A stretch of 64,000 bases of DNA, taken from NCBI RefSeq assembly GCF_009687865.1, contig NZ_BLAE01000049.1, positions 1 through 64,000 on the forward strand, read 5' to 3'. This DNA comes from Acrocarpospora macrocephala. Lineage in GTDB: Bacteria > Actinomycetota > Actinomycetes > Streptosporangiales > Streptosporangiaceae. Position numbers and translations under genes: made by a program. The notes beneath the pieces are model-generated. The model made no database searches. It saw nothing but the letters and a program-made list of their open reading frames with translations, and was not told the DNA's origin. Of this stretch, positions 33,797 to 42,973 are shown in pieces (within the stretch, counting starts at the first letter, position 1; the number at the start of each line of letters is the position of its first letter).

Positions 33797-34204
33797 ATGC
33801 GCAAGCGCACAGCTTTCAGGACCGCCGTGGCGGCCGTGGCCGCAGGCGTGGTGGTCGGCATCGCGCCGGCTGCGCTCGCCTGGGGTGCCGTCGGATACGT
33901 CGACGCGAAATGCCTGCGGTATGTGGGCACCAGCACCGTGTATTACGGAGCCCTGGCCTGGAACTACACCCCTCTCCCCGGAGTCGGCTCGCCGCGGAAC
34001 AACTTCTACGTGAAGGCACACGGCTACCTCAAGCAGCACAATGTCAACAAGGGCTACGTGACCGCAGAGGGCTACGGCAAGGCCGACGCCAACGGGTCCT
34101 ACAGCCCCGTGACGGGTGACGGAAGCTGGGTCGTCGACGCGTACGGCTGGATGTACTCCAACAGCTCCGCCAACCAGAAGACCGACCGGTGCTACATCAC
34201 GTAA
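33797..34204 (+). CDS. Small secreted aromatic-rich protein
   Basis: A 135-residue precursor. The signal peptide (FRTAVAAVAAGVVVGIAPAA) ends near ALA, about residue 28. The mature part is rich in Tyr, Trp, Asn and Gly (GYVDAKCLRYVGTSTVYYGA, then NGSYSPVTGDGSWVVDAYGW) and has two cysteines, one near each end, that could form one disulphide. AAGGAG lies four bases before the ATG. The stop TAA overlaps the next ATG (TAATG), coupling it to the membrane and ABC genes downstream. The function is unknown. Confidence 0.75.
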   Translation: MRKRTAFRTAVAAVAAGVVVGIAPAALAWGAVGYVDAKCLRYVGTSTVYYGALAWNYTPLPGVGSPRNNFYVKAHGYLKQHNVNKGYVTAEGYGKADANGSYSPVTGDGSWVVDAYGWMYSNSSANQKTDRCYIT

Positions 34205-34902
34205 TGGCAGGCGCAGAGCGCCGGGGTTTCCGCCCCGGCGCTCTCGCGCTTCCCCTCTGCGTGTCGCCGCTGGCCCTCGGGTGGGCACTGGGCGCCTACG
34301 GAACCCCGCCGCCCGGGGTGAGCCCGGCCGCAGTGGGCGTGCACCGGATCATGGTGTGGCTGGTGCCGCTGTGCGTGGCGGCCGTCGTTGGGTACGGCAC
34401 CGCCCGTACCGGCACCGATCCTCGGGTCGCCGCGACCGCCCGGCTCGACCTGCGGTGGCAGTGGTGGACCGGGCACCTGCCCGTACTGGCCGGGGTGGCG
34501 TCGGCCGCCCTGGCGGCGCCGTGGTCGTTGTCGGTGCTCTCCGGCGAGCCGTACGCCGCGCTGCTGGTGCCCGAACTGGCCGGTGTCGTGGTGGCGCTGT
34601 GCGCGGCGGCGATCGTCAACGGGCGGTTCGCGCCCTCCCCGGGAGCCGCCCTCGGCGCGACAGTGATCGTGACGGGGATTGTGGCGGTGGTCCCGTACCT
34701 GCTGCCCTTCGCCCACGGGCTCGCGCTTGACGCGACCCTGGCGAACTGGGCCCGGGGTGAGGCAACCCGCGGCGACCAGCTCTCTCCCGCCGTGTTGTGC
34801 TGGCTCGCCCTCGCCGGGTCGGCCGTCGTCGCGGCCCGGTTCCTGCCGCGGGATGTCTCCCGCCTGCGCTGGCTCACGATGGAGGCCTCGACCGATGATT
34901 AG
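34204..34902 (+). CDS. Membrane protein, ABC-associated
   Basis: A 232-residue protein with about six hydrophobic segments (ALPLCVSPLALGWALGAYG, VWLVPLCVAAVVGYG, ALVVALCAAAIV-like, ATVIVTGIVAVVPYLL). It resembles the membrane subunits of small actinomycete ABC exporters without a diagnostic motif. ATG 34204 overlaps the stop of the secreted-protein gene and the gene's own stop overlaps the start of the ATPase gene by eight bases. It probably forms part of the channel with the permease at 35743-36486. Confidence 0.68.
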   Translation: MAGAERRGFRPGALALPLCVSPLALGWALGAYGTPPPGVSPAAVGVHRIMVWLVPLCVAAVVGYGTARTGTDPRVAATARLDLRWQWWTGHLPVLAGVASAALAAPWSLSVLSGEPYAALLVPELAGVVVALCAAAIVNGRFAPSPGAALGATVIVTGIVAVVPYLLPFAHGLALDATLANWARGEATRGDQLSPAVLCWLALAGSAVVAARFLPRDVSRLRWLTMEASTDD

Positions 34903-35746
34903 CCTAACCGGCGTCACCAAACGCTACCGCGCCACCGAGGCCCTGACCCGCCTCGACGTCACTCTGGGGGACGCTGGGATCGTCGCGGTGATGGGCCGCA
35001 ACGGCGCCGGCAAGTCGACGCTGATGTCGATCCTCGCCGGGCTCGCCGCCGAGACCGAAGGCTCCATCAGCCTGCTTGGTGAGCCGCTGCGGCGCGACCG
35101 CCGGGCCCTGCGCGCCGCCACCACCCTGCTGCCGCAGGAGTTACGGCTCGACCCGGCCGTACCGGCCCGCGAGATGATCCGCTACCTGCTGAGGCTGCGC
35201 CGCCGCCCGGACGACGCGGTCGCCGACCTGATCGAGGTCTTCGGCCTCACCGGGCTGGCCGACCGCCCGCTGGGCACTCTCAGCGGCGGCACCCGTCAGC
35301 GGGCCGGGCTCGTCTACGCTTTCGCCGCCGCCACCCCGGTGCTGCTGCTGGACGAACCCACCCAGGGACTGGACCCGTGGGAACGCCTGCGGTTCACCGA
35401 GCACGTGGCCCGCGTCGCGGCCACCCGCCTGATCGTCTACTCCACCCACATCGTGTCCGACGTAGAGGCCATCGCCGGGCGGGTCCTGATCCTGGAAGGG
35501 GGACAGCTGGTGCACAACGGCACGACCGACGACCTGCTCGCCCGGGCCCCGTCGGTGTGGCAGATCGACGCCGACGCGGCAGACCTGGCCGAGCTCGGCA
35601 CGCACGGCCAGGTGAGCGGGGTGACCCGGCTGACCGACGGCACGTTCCGGGTCCGCCGACTTGGCGACCGTTTCTCCGACACGGCCAAACCGGTGCCGCC
35701 CACGCTACTGGACGCCTACATCGCGGTCACCGGGGGCGCGCAATGA
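34895..35746 (+). CDS. ABC transporter ATP-binding protein
   Basis: A 283-residue ATPase. Walker A is GRNGAGKSTLMSILAG, signature LSGGTRQRAGLVY, Walker B VLLLDEPTQGLD, and the switch His is in YSTHIVSDVEAI. A 70-residue C-terminal extension (WQIDADAADLAELGTHGQVS) is typical of ABC-2 export systems (CcmA-like). It overlaps both neighbours: eight bases with the upstream membrane gene, ATGA with the downstream permease. It belongs to a four-gene unit beginning with a secreted small protein. Confidence 0.9.
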   Translation: MISLTGVTKRYRATEALTRLDVTLGDAGIVAVMGRNGAGKSTLMSILAGLAAETEGSISLLGEPLRRDRRALRAATTLLPQELRLDPAVPAREMIRYLLRLRRRPDDAVADLIEVFGLTGLADRPLGTLSGGTRQRAGLVYAFAAATPVLLLDEPTQGLDPWERLRFTEHVARVAATRLIVYSTHIVSDVEAIAGRVLILEGGQLVHNGTTDDLLARAPSVWQIDADAADLAELGTHGQVSGVTRLTDGTFRVRRLGDRFSDTAKPVPPTLLDAYIAVTGGAQ

Positions 35747-36486
35747 TCGCCCATCACCTGCGGGCGACCGTCCAGGCCCGCTGGCTGCTGGTGGCGGCTG
35801 TGCTCGGCTGGGTGGTGTGGATCTGTTTCCGGCCAGGCGGCACCGAGATCGGGGCCGGGTTCGGATTGTGGGGGCTGGGCCGCCTGTGGGCGGTCACCGC
35901 GCCGATCCTGGTGTTCCTGGTCGTGCCGCTGCTCGACCGGCTCTGGCATCCGGCCCGCCTGGCGCGCGACTGGGAGCTGGCGCAGGTCGGCGGGCTGCGC
36001 GCCGGGCTCGACGGGCTGGCCAACTTCCTGGCCGGATACGCCGTCTACGCCGCCTTCGTGGCGGGTCTGTCCGTGGTGGCGGCGGCCCGCATGAACCTGC
36101 TCCCGGTCCTGCTGGTCACCGCCGTCGGGCCGCTGACCGGAGGGTTCATCGTCCTCGCGCTCGGTCACCTGGTCGGCGTGTGGTGGCGGGCGCCGATCGC
36201 TCGATACGTCACCGTGCTATTGCTGGCCGTTCTCGACGCGGTCAACCAGGTACCGGCGATCCTGCTGTCGCTGTCGGGCACCTCCCGGCAGGCCCGGGTG
36301 GCTGGCGTGTGGGAACCGGCGCTGAGGGGCACCGACCCCTCGCCGGCCCTGCGGGTGGACCAGGGATTCCTGGCCACCCGGCTGGGCCTGGCGGCCTGCT
36401 TGGCGGTGTTGCTGGTCCTGGCGATCAGCTGCAGGTCGCCCGGCGGAGAAGTCCGGCGGCGTAGGTGGCCCATTCGACGGCGGTGA
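35743..36486 (+). CDS. ABC transporter permease
   Basis: A 247-residue membrane protein with about six segments (LLVAAVLGWVVWICF, VTAPILVFLVVPLLD, FLAGYAVYAAFVAGLSVVAA, LVTAVGPLTGGFIVLALG, VTVLLLAVLDAV, AACLAVLLVLAISC). It starts in the ATGA overlap with the ATPase and ends with a basic tail (GGEVRRRRWPIRRR). The last 62 bases overlap the 3' end of the BTAD-STAND-WD40 gene on the other strand, so the two transcripts are antisense at their ends. The substrate is unknown. Confidence 0.75.
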   Translation: MIAHHLRATVQARWLLVAAVLGWVVWICFRPGGTEIGAGFGLWGLGRLWAVTAPILVFLVVPLLDRLWHPARLARDWELAQVGGLRAGLDGLANFLAGYAVYAAFVAGLSVVAAARMNLLPVLLVTAVGPLTGGFIVLALGHLVGVWWRAPIARYVTVLLLAVLDAVNQVPAILLSLSGTSRQARVAGVWEPALRGTDPSPALRVDQGFLATRLGLAACLAVLLVLAISCRSPGGEVRRRRWPIRRR

Positions 36487-39400
36487 GTTCGCGTCCGGAC
36501 GCCTCACACAACCGGGCGACCGCCTCGGCGGGATCCAGGGACCAGCGGATGATCCGGCCAGAGTCGTCACCGCTGATCAGCTCACCCGTCCGGGTGAAGA
36601 TCAGCGCCTTGATCGGCAGGGTGGGGCCGGTCAGCCGGGCAAAGGGGCGGCGGGTGGCCAGGTCCCACACGATGATCGTGCGGTCCTCCCCGGCCGAGGC
36701 GAGCAGCCGTCCGTCGCCGCTGAAGGCGACGGCGTGCACGGGGGCGGTGTGGCCGGTCAGGGTGGCGATGGTCCGCCCGGCCGGGTCGTGCAGTTTGACG
36801 GTACGGTCCGCGCCCGACGTGGCGATCACCCCGCCGTCAGGGCTGAAGGCGATATCCAGGATCGACCCGTGCCCAGGCCGTACCAGAGAAAGCTGTTTGT
36901 CTGCGGCAGTGTCCCACAGCAGCAGCGCGTCCGACGGGCCGACCGAGACCAGCAGCGGGTCGCGCGGGCTGAAGGCCACCACCGTCGACAGGTATGGCGG
37001 CCCGGAGAACGGCACCTGCTTCGGCTTGGCCGGGTCGGCTATGTCCCAGCGGAAGCGGGTGAGCGCGGTCGTCACCAGCACCCGGCCCGAAGGGTCGAAC
37101 GCCACGCTGGTGGTCGCGCCCTGGCCCGGATAGCGGGTCTGGCTCAGCCGCCGCCGGGCGGGCATATCCCACAAGGTGAGGCTGTGGTCGCGGCCGACGG
37201 CCGCCAGCATCCGGCCGTCGGGGCTGTAGGCGATCGACCTGACCTGGTCGGGATGCCCGTCCAGGATGGCGACCGGCTGCCCGGTCAGATCCCACAGACG
37301 GACGGTACGGTCGCTGCCGGCCGAGGCGACCGTCGTCCCGTCTGGGCTGATCTGCAGGTCGTTGACAGCCCGGCCGTGGCCGCCAAACAGCGGGACCGCG
37401 TGCTCGCGGATCACGATCGACTTGCCGAAACCGCCCGAGGCGAGCCGGGAGCCGTCGGCGCTCAGGGCGACGCTCAATGTCTCGGCCCGGCTGCGATCCT
37501 GGTAGGTCTCCACGGGTTGCCTGCGGGCCAGGTCCCAGATGGTGATCAGCCCGTCTTCGTCGGCCACCGCGACCCGGTCCCCGGCGGGGGCGGACACCTC
37601 CCACGCGTAGGGACCGTTCGTCGGCAGCGTGAACCTGGCGGTGATCGCGTCGCGGGTCAGCCGCCAGAACCGGGCGCCGCCGGAGTCGGAGGCGGTGACC
37701 AGCGTCTCCCCCGAGACGATCACCCGGTGCACGTGCCGGGCAGGCACCCGGGCGTGGCGGCGGCCGGTGCGTACGTCCCACACGACCGGTTCGTCCGGCC
37801 CGGTCGCGACCAGCAGCGAGTTTCCCGCGCCGAAGGCCAGCGAGCCGATCTCCGGCCCGCGCGCGCCGATCGTGCGGCGGGTGCGGCCGGGCAGGGTCCA
37901 CACGTCGATGGTGCCGTCGTCGCGGCCGACCGCGACCGTGCGGCCGTCGGTGGAAAACGCCATGGCGGGGGTCAGTTCGGTCAGCCGTTCGGTGAAGACG
38001 GCCTTCATCGTGGTGGTGTCCCAGACGACGATCGAGCCGCGCGCCTTGGTCGCGACCGGTTCGCGGGCGGTCGAGGCGATGTAGCGCCCGTCGCCGCCGA
38101 ACGCCACGGTCCTGACGTAGAGCGGCACGTCAGCCAGGTGGTCCTTGAGCGTGGCGATCCGGCGATGGCCGCGGTCCCACACGGCGACCGTGCCGTTGAC
38201 CCCGGCGGCGGCCATCATGCCGCCGTCGGGACTGAAGGCCAGCGCGTACACGCCGGAATCGTCAGGCCGCACCTCGACCCGCCTCCGGGCGGCCGCCGCC
38301 ACGCTCAGCACCCCGCCGACCGTCTCGGCGTCGGCGGTGAGGCGATGGGCGGCGACCGCGAGCAGCCCCGCGAGGTCGGGGTCGGTGTCGAGCAGGAACC
38401 GGGCCGTCAGCGACAACCGGCCAGAAGCCGCGGTGTGCTGCTGGCGTTCAGCTTCCCGCCCCTGGCTGACCGCGACGCCGCCGCTGGCGAAAGCCAGCAC
38501 AAGCAGCACCGCGATCCCGGCGACCATGCGTTTGAGCAGCCGGTTGCGGCGCCGCACCGCGTCCAGTTCGTCCTGCTCAGCCGCCCGCGACGCGACCAGG
38601 AACGCCGCCTCCACGGCGTTCGGTTCGCCGGGGTGCTCTTCGGCCCACGTACGCGCCAACGACAACCGCGCCCCCCGGTAAAGCATGCCGGGGTCGCGGC
38701 CCTGGGCGTCCCAGAGCCGGGCGGCCTCGGTGACGCCCCGGTGCACCAGCAGCGCGGCCCGGTCGTCGGTGAGCCAGCCGCGCAGCCGGGGCCAGCTCCG
38801 GATCAGCGCCTCGTGCGCAACCTCGGCCGAGTCGGCGCTGAGGGTGACCAGCCGGGCCGCAGCCAGCCGCAGCAACACCCCGCTCACCACCGGTTCCGCG
38901 GCGATGCCGACCAGCTCGGCGGGGGAGACCGGGCGGCGGGTGTCCTCCGTACCTTCCCCCAGCGCCGACAACCGCAGGAAGATCCGCCGCACGACCTGGC
39001 GTTCCTCGGGGCCGAGGTCGGCGTACACCTGCTCGGCGGTCTGGGCGATGGCTCCGGCGACCCCGCCGGTGCCGTGGTAGGCGGCCAGGCTGAGCAGGGT
39101 GCCCTCACGGGCCCGCCAAGTCTCCAGCAGGGCATGCGAGACGAGCGGCAGTCCGCCCGGTTCGGCGACGGCGTCAGCCACGATCTCGGCCAGCATCTCG
39201 GGCTGCACCCGCAGGCCCGCCCGCGCGGCCGGGCCGACGACGATGTCACGCAACTCGGCCGTCGACGGCGGCCCGACCAGAAGCTGAGCCTCCCCGCCGA
39301 GCGCCTCGACGAGGTCGGGGTAGCGGGTGAGCCGGCCCAGGAAGTCGGCCCGGACGCCCAGCACCACCCGCCGCCCGGGCTCCAGCAGCCGGGCCACGAA

Positions 39401-40468
39401 GCGGCGCCGTTCCTCCTCGTCGGCGCAGAGCGTGAAAATCTCCTCGAACTGGTCAACGACCAGCAGCGTGCCGATCTCCTGCGGCACCTGGGCGAGCGGA
39501 TGCGCCCCCGGTGTGAGCAGCACACTGCCTGGGCGGGCCCCGACCAGCCCGGCGCGCAGCAGCGACGACTTACCGCTGCCGGAGGCGCCGAACACCGCCA
39601 CGAGCGGAAGCCGGTCGGCCAGCTCCACCAGCCGGTCCCGCAGCGCCTCCCGCCCGAAGAACCAGCTGGCGTCGGCCGCTTGAAAGGCCGCCAGTCCTCG
39701 GTACGGACACTCGCCGCTGTCGGCCGGAAGAGGGATCAGTTCCTCGTCCCCGCGCACCATCGCCTCGTGCAGCCGCCGCAGGTCAAGGCCGGGCTCGACG
39801 CCGAGTTCCCGGTCGAGCAGCCCCCGGGCCTCGTGGTAGCTCTCCAGTGCCTCGGCCTGGCGGCCGGACCGATACAGCGCCAGCATCAGGTGCCTGCGCA
39901 GCTCTTCGCGGAAGGGGTTGCGCCGGGCCAGCTCGGTGAGTTCGGCGACGGTGTCGCCGGGACGCCCCGCCCGGAGCATGGCGATCGCCCACGACTCGGC
40001 GGCGGCGAGCCGGGCCTCCTCCAGAGTCCGCGCCGTCTCGGCGACCGGCGGGCAGTCGGTGAACCCGGCGAACGCCTCACCCCGCCACAGCCCCAGCCCT
40101 TCACCCAGCAGTTTGGCGGCCAGTTCGGCCTCCCCTGCGGCCAGCGCGGCCTCGCCCCGGGCGGTCAGGTCGCCGAAGCGGCGGGCGTCCAGCCCCGGGG
40201 CGTGGAGGGTGTAGCCGCCTGGCCCGCGCAGCAGCACGTCCTCGCCCAGGACCCGGCGTAACCGATGGACGTAGAGGTAGAGGTTGTGCCGCGCCGAAGC
40301 GGGCGGATCCTCGCCCCAGACCGCATCGACCAGAGTCTCGGCCGAATGCGGCCGACCCGCCCCGGCCAGCAGGACGGCGAGCGTCAGCCTCAGCTTGTGG
40401 GCGTCCCCGAGCGTGACCTCGCGTCCATCCCGGATGACCTGCAACGTCCCCAGCACGTTGAACTCCAC
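36425..40468 (-). CDS. BTAD-STAND ATPase-WD40 regulator
   Basis: A 1347-residue protein from GTG 40468, which has GGAG four bases upstream; the open frame goes further but the added part is unlikely. Order: OmpR-like winged helix and BTAD domain as in SARP activators (VEFNVLGTLQVIRDGREVTL, about 1-245); nSTAND1-type NTPase (CPYRGLAAFQAADASWFFGR, P-loop GASGSGKSSLLRAG about 290, Walker B TLLVVDQFEEIF); one membrane-like segment (MVAGIAVLLVLAFASGG, about 640); then WD40 repeats to the end. I count 14 WD-type strand ends (VWDRGHRR, VWDTTTM, LWDLTGQ, VWDLATR and others), which would make two seven-bladed propellers. Likely a signal-integrating activator whose oligomerisation depends on ATP. Targets are unknown. 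Confidence 0.88.
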   Translation of the reverse strand: MEFNVLGTLQVIRDGREVTLGDAHKLRLTLAVLLAGAGRPHSAETLVDAVWGEDPPASARHNLYLYVHRLRRVLGEDVLLRGPGGYTLHAPGLDARRFGDLTARGEAALAAGEAELAAKLLGEGLGLWRGEAFAGFTDCPPVAETARTLEEARLAAAESWAIAMLRAGRPGDTVAELTELARRNPFREELRRHLMLALYRSGRQAEALESYHEARGLLDRELGVEPGLDLRRLHEAMVRGDEELIPLPADSGECPYRGLAAFQAADASWFFGREALRDRLVELADRLPLVAVFGASGSGKSSLLRAGLVGARPGSVLLTPGAHPLAQVPQEIGTLLVVDQFEEIFTLCADEEERRRFVARLLEPGRRVVLGVRADFLGRLTRYPDLVEALGGEAQLLVGPPSTAELRDIVVGPAARAGLRVQPEMLAEIVADAVAEPGGLPLVSHALLETWRAREGTLLSLAAYHGTGGVAGAIAQTAEQVYADLGPEERQVVRRIFLRLSALGEGTEDTRRPVSPAELVGIAAEPVVSGVLLRLAAARLVTLSADSAEVAHEALIRSWPRLRGWLTDDRAALLVHRGVTEAARLWDAQGRDPGMLYRGARLSLARTWAEEHPGEPNAVEAAFLVASRAAEQDELDAVRRRNRLLKRMVAGIAVLLVLAFASGGVAVSQGREAERQQHTAASGRLSLTARFLLDTDPDLAGLLAVAAHRLTADAETVGGVLSVAAAARRRVEVRPDDSGVYALAFSPDGGMMAAAGVNGTVAVWDRGHRRIATLKDHLADVPLYVRTVAFGGDGRYIASTAREPVATKARGSIVVWDTTTMKAVFTERLTELTPAMAFSTDGRTVAVGRDDGTIDVWTLPGRTRRTIGARGPEIGSLAFGAGNSLLVATGPDEPVVWDVRTGRRHARVPARHVHRVIVSGETLVTASDSGGARFWRLTRDAITARFTLPTNGPYAWEVSAPAGDRVAVADEDGLITIWDLARRQPVETYQDRSRAETLSVALSADGSRLASGGFGKSIVIREHAVPLFGGHGRAVNDLQISPDGTTVASAGSDRTVRLWDLTGQPVAILDGHPDQVRSIAYSPDGRMLAAVGRDHSLTLWDMPARRRLSQTRYPGQGATTSVAFDPSGRVLVTTALTRFRWDIADPAKPKQVPFSGPPYLSTVVAFSPRDPLLVSVGPSDALLLWDTAADKQLSLVRPGHGSILDIAFSPDGGVIATSGADRTVKLHDPAGRTIATLTGHTAPVHAVAFSGDGRLLASAGEDRTIIVWDLATRRPFARLTGPTLPIKALIFTRTGELISGDDSGRIIRWSLDPAEAVARLCEASGRELTAVEWATYAAGLLRRATCS

Positions 40469-40649
40469 CCGGCTCCACCACTCCTGCCTGTCGGGCCAGC
40501 CCCTGCCCGGGGACGGTTCATCAAAGCCGATCTCTGAGGCGGCGATCAAGGGCCGTTCCGACTTGTCACGGTCCCGGTTTGCGTTCAGGCCATGGCGAGG
40601 CGAAGACGGTCTTGCCGCCGCGTCCAACCTCAGGACAGGCTGGGCTCCT

Positions 40650-40781
40650 TCAGCTGTCTCGTCGGCGGGCCCGCCACAGTGCCGTCGCCGCGCCCACGAG
40701 CAGCAGCGCGACCCCGATGAACCCCTCGGTGCCGCCGTGGGGTGCGACGTGCCCGGCGTGGGCCAGCAGGGTCGCCGTCAT
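40650..40781 (-). CDS. 43-residue His-rich single-pass membrane protein
   Basis: The protein opens with LLAHAGHVAPHGGTEG, has one hydrophobic stretch FIGVALLLVGAATAL and ends in a basic tail WRARRRDS, so the N-terminus should face out. Its ATG overlaps the stop of the preceding fragment in ATGA (40778-40781), which supports a real gene. The His-rich exposed end could bind metal. It is too short for a family call. Confidence 0.5.
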   Translation of the reverse strand: MTATLLAHAGHVAPHGGTEGFIGVALLLVGAATALWRARRRDS

Positions 40782-41065
40782 CGCAGGTCGAAGGTGATTG
40801 CGACGGCCGGGGCCTCGGCGAGGTGGATGGTGTGGGTGGTCGCGATGTGCAGCCAAGCGTTGCCGGTCCGCAGCGTCGTGACGGCCTTCAGAAGACCCCA
40901 GAACGCGACCTGCATGAACCATGCGAGGGACAATGCGACCTGCGCGGGCGAATCCCACGCGAGGAACGCCTCGGTGATGTTGAGGGCGCCGTACGCGAGG
41001 GCGGACAGGACCGATCCGGTCACCCACGACCGCGCCAAGACCGACAGCCGCGGGGTCAGCAGCGA
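40778..41065 (-). pseudogene. C-terminal fragment of a membrane protein (possibly CPBP-like)
   Basis: About 95 residues with membrane segments (WVTGSVLSALAYGALNITEA, then ALSLAWFMQVAFWGLLKAVT, then AWLHIATTHTIHLAEAPAVA). The order recalls the last two motifs of CPBP/Abi-type membrane proteases, but the conserved Glu-Glu motif is missing and no start codon fits, so it is probably truncated at the N-terminus. Upstream sequence is not coding-like. It is directly coupled to the 43-residue gene. Confidence 0.4.
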
Positions 41066-41406
41066 CTGGTGTCCATGGAGGTGTTCGGCCTGCTGCGCCC
41101 GATCACCCCGGACGCCGCCCCCTACGCCGCCGAAGTCGTCGACACCGAGCTCGCCGCTCTGGTCGGACCTCGACGTTGATGGCCGGATGTTCGCTGCAGG
41201 GGACGCTCGTAACGTGCCGTGACGCCCGGTCGGCGGCAGATCCGGACACGAGTTGGTCTTCGTAGGAGTCAACGTGATCGGGTTCGAGCTGTAAGGGCGG
41301 GTTGAGCTCGAGCGACCGATCCAAGCTGGAGGACCTCGGCATTCCCACGGCACCGGATCGCCGTGCGTGCGATCACGCCGGCCCAGTGGAAGCGGTTACC
41401 AGCCCG
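41066..41406. other. Stretch without a recognisable gene
   Basis: The frames crossing this stretch have mixed composition and no recognisable domain. It separates the membrane-protein fragment from the end of the histidine kinase gene. Confidence 0.4.
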
Positions 41407-42876
41407 TCAGGTTCTGGTGGGGAGTTGGATGCGGAAGAGGGCGCCTGGGGTGGTGTTCTCCGCGGTGATCGTGCCGCCGTGGGCGTGGACCAGGGCGGCG
41501 GCGATGGACAGGCCTAGGCCGGTGCCGCCGGAGTTGCGGGTGCGGGAGGGGTCGCCCCGGTAGAAGCGTTCGAAGACGCGGTCGGGGTCGGGGACGCCTG
41601 GGCCTTCGTCGGCGACTTCGATGATGGCGGTGGCGTCGGGGAGGAGGCCGACGCCGACGTGGAACGCGGTGCCGGCGGGGGTGTGGCGGAGGGCGTTGCC
41701 GACCAGGTTGCCGATGACCTGGCGGAGGCGGGTTTCGTCGCCGTCCACGGTGACGGGGGTGTCGGAGTCGTCCAGCCGGAGGAGTTCGATTTCCCGGTCG
41801 GGGGCGAGGAGCTGGGCGTCCAGGACGGCGCCCGCCGCCAGGCTGAGGACGTCGACGGGCTCCCGTTCGAAGGGGCGTTGCTGGTCGAGGCGGGCGAGCA
41901 GGAGCAGATCGTCGACCAGCAGGCCCATCCGGGCGGCTTCGTCCTCGATCCGGCGGACGAGACCGGCCAGGTCGTCGTCGGGGTTGCGGCCGTGTTCCTG
42001 CCGGTAGAGCTCGGCGAAGCCGCGGATGGAGGTGAGCGGGGTGCGCAGCTCGTGCGAGGCGTCGGCGACGAAGCGGCGCATGCGCTCTTCCGAGCGTTTC
42101 GCCTCGTACGCCGAGCGGTTGGCCGCCGCCTCCGACGCCTCCCGGTCCTGGAAGGCGGCTTCGATCTGGGTGAGCATGCCGTTGATCGCCCGCCCCAGTC
42201 GTCCCATCTCGGTACGGCGATGCCGCATCGGCACCCGTTGCGACAGATCTCCCCTGGCAATGGCGGCGGCTGTGCGCTCGACCTCGCCGAGGGGGCGCAG
42301 GCTGCGCCGTACCAGCCAATAGCAGGCGAGACCCAGGGCGACCAGGACGGCTCCGCCGGCGCCGGTGACGATCGTGGTCAGGCGGGAGACCGTTCGTTCC
42401 AGGTCGCCCATGTTGATGGCGATCACGCGGCTCTGACCGTCGCGGCCGGGGACGGCGATCACCCGCCAGGGAGGGTCCAGGTTGCCCACGGAGGTAACGG
42501 TGAAGGGCTTGCCGGCGCGTTGCTGTACCTCGGCGGCGGTGAGTTTCGGGAGGGCGGGTTTCTCCTCTATGGGGGATTCGGCCACAGTTCGGAGCTGGTT
42601 GCCTTGGGCGTCGAGGATGCTGACGTGGAAGAGGCCGAAGAAGCGTTGCGGGCGGGGCGGGGAGTCGCGGGGGCGCAGATCGGCCTCGGGGATATCGATC
42701 ATGTCGCGGAGTGGGCGGCTGGTGGCGGCCAGTTGCTCGTCCACTTGCTCGGTCAGGTAGCCACGCAGCAGCTGGACGGCGAAGCCGCCGGTCAGCGTGA
42801 TGGCCAGGGTGACCAGGGCAAGCGTCCCGACCACCAGGCGGAGCCAGAGCGGGGTACGGGCAAGCCTTTTCTTCAT
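41407..42876 (-). CDS. Two-component sensor histidine kinase
   Basis: A 489-residue kinase. Two membrane segments (VVGTLALVTLAITLTGGFAV near residue 15; IVTGAGGAVLVALGLACYWL near 170) bracket an extracellular sensor. A HAMP domain follows (RRSLRPLGEVERTAAAIARG). The H-box is VADASHELRTPLTSIRG. The ATPase domain has an N-box (VIGNLVGNALRHTP), DEGPGVP and GGTGLGLSIAAALV. It lies downstream of, and 97 bases away from, the response regulator gene on the same strand, and the pair precedes nothing else, so they form one two-component system. Given the linked export genes it may report envelope stress (inference). Confidence 0.93.
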   Translation of the reverse strand: MKKRLARTPLWLRLVVGTLALVTLAITLTGGFAVQLLRGYLTEQVDEQLAATSRPLRDMIDIPEADLRPRDSPPRPQRFFGLFHVSILDAQGNQLRTVAESPIEEKPALPKLTAAEVQQRAGKPFTVTSVGNLDPPWRVIAVPGRDGQSRVIAINMGDLERTVSRLTTIVTGAGGAVLVALGLACYWLVRRSLRPLGEVERTAAAIARGDLSQRVPMRHRRTEMGRLGRAINGMLTQIEAAFQDREASEAAANRSAYEAKRSEERMRRFVADASHELRTPLTSIRGFAELYRQEHGRNPDDDLAGLVRRIEDEAARMGLLVDDLLLLARLDQQRPFEREPVDVLSLAAGAVLDAQLLAPDREIELLRLDDSDTPVTVDGDETRLRQVIGNLVGNALRHTPAGTAFHVGVGLLPDATAIIEVADEGPGVPDPDRVFERFYRGDPSRTRNSGGTGLGLSIAAALVHAHGGTITAENTTPGALFRIQLPTRT

Positions 42877-42973
42877 GGCCAGGCCACCGGCTTCGTCGCG
42901 ACCACTCCATCGGCCGTCACGGCCACGTCACGCGGCTTGGTCGCGACCATTCGATCGGCCTTCATGGGGCACG

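Noticed and set aside
36734-40261. 1175-codon open frame on the plus strand across the BTAD-STAND-WD40 gene
   Set aside because: It is the shadow of the minus-strand gene in G/C-rich DNA; its residue content (Arg, Gly, Pro, His) fits no protein and the real gene has clear domains.
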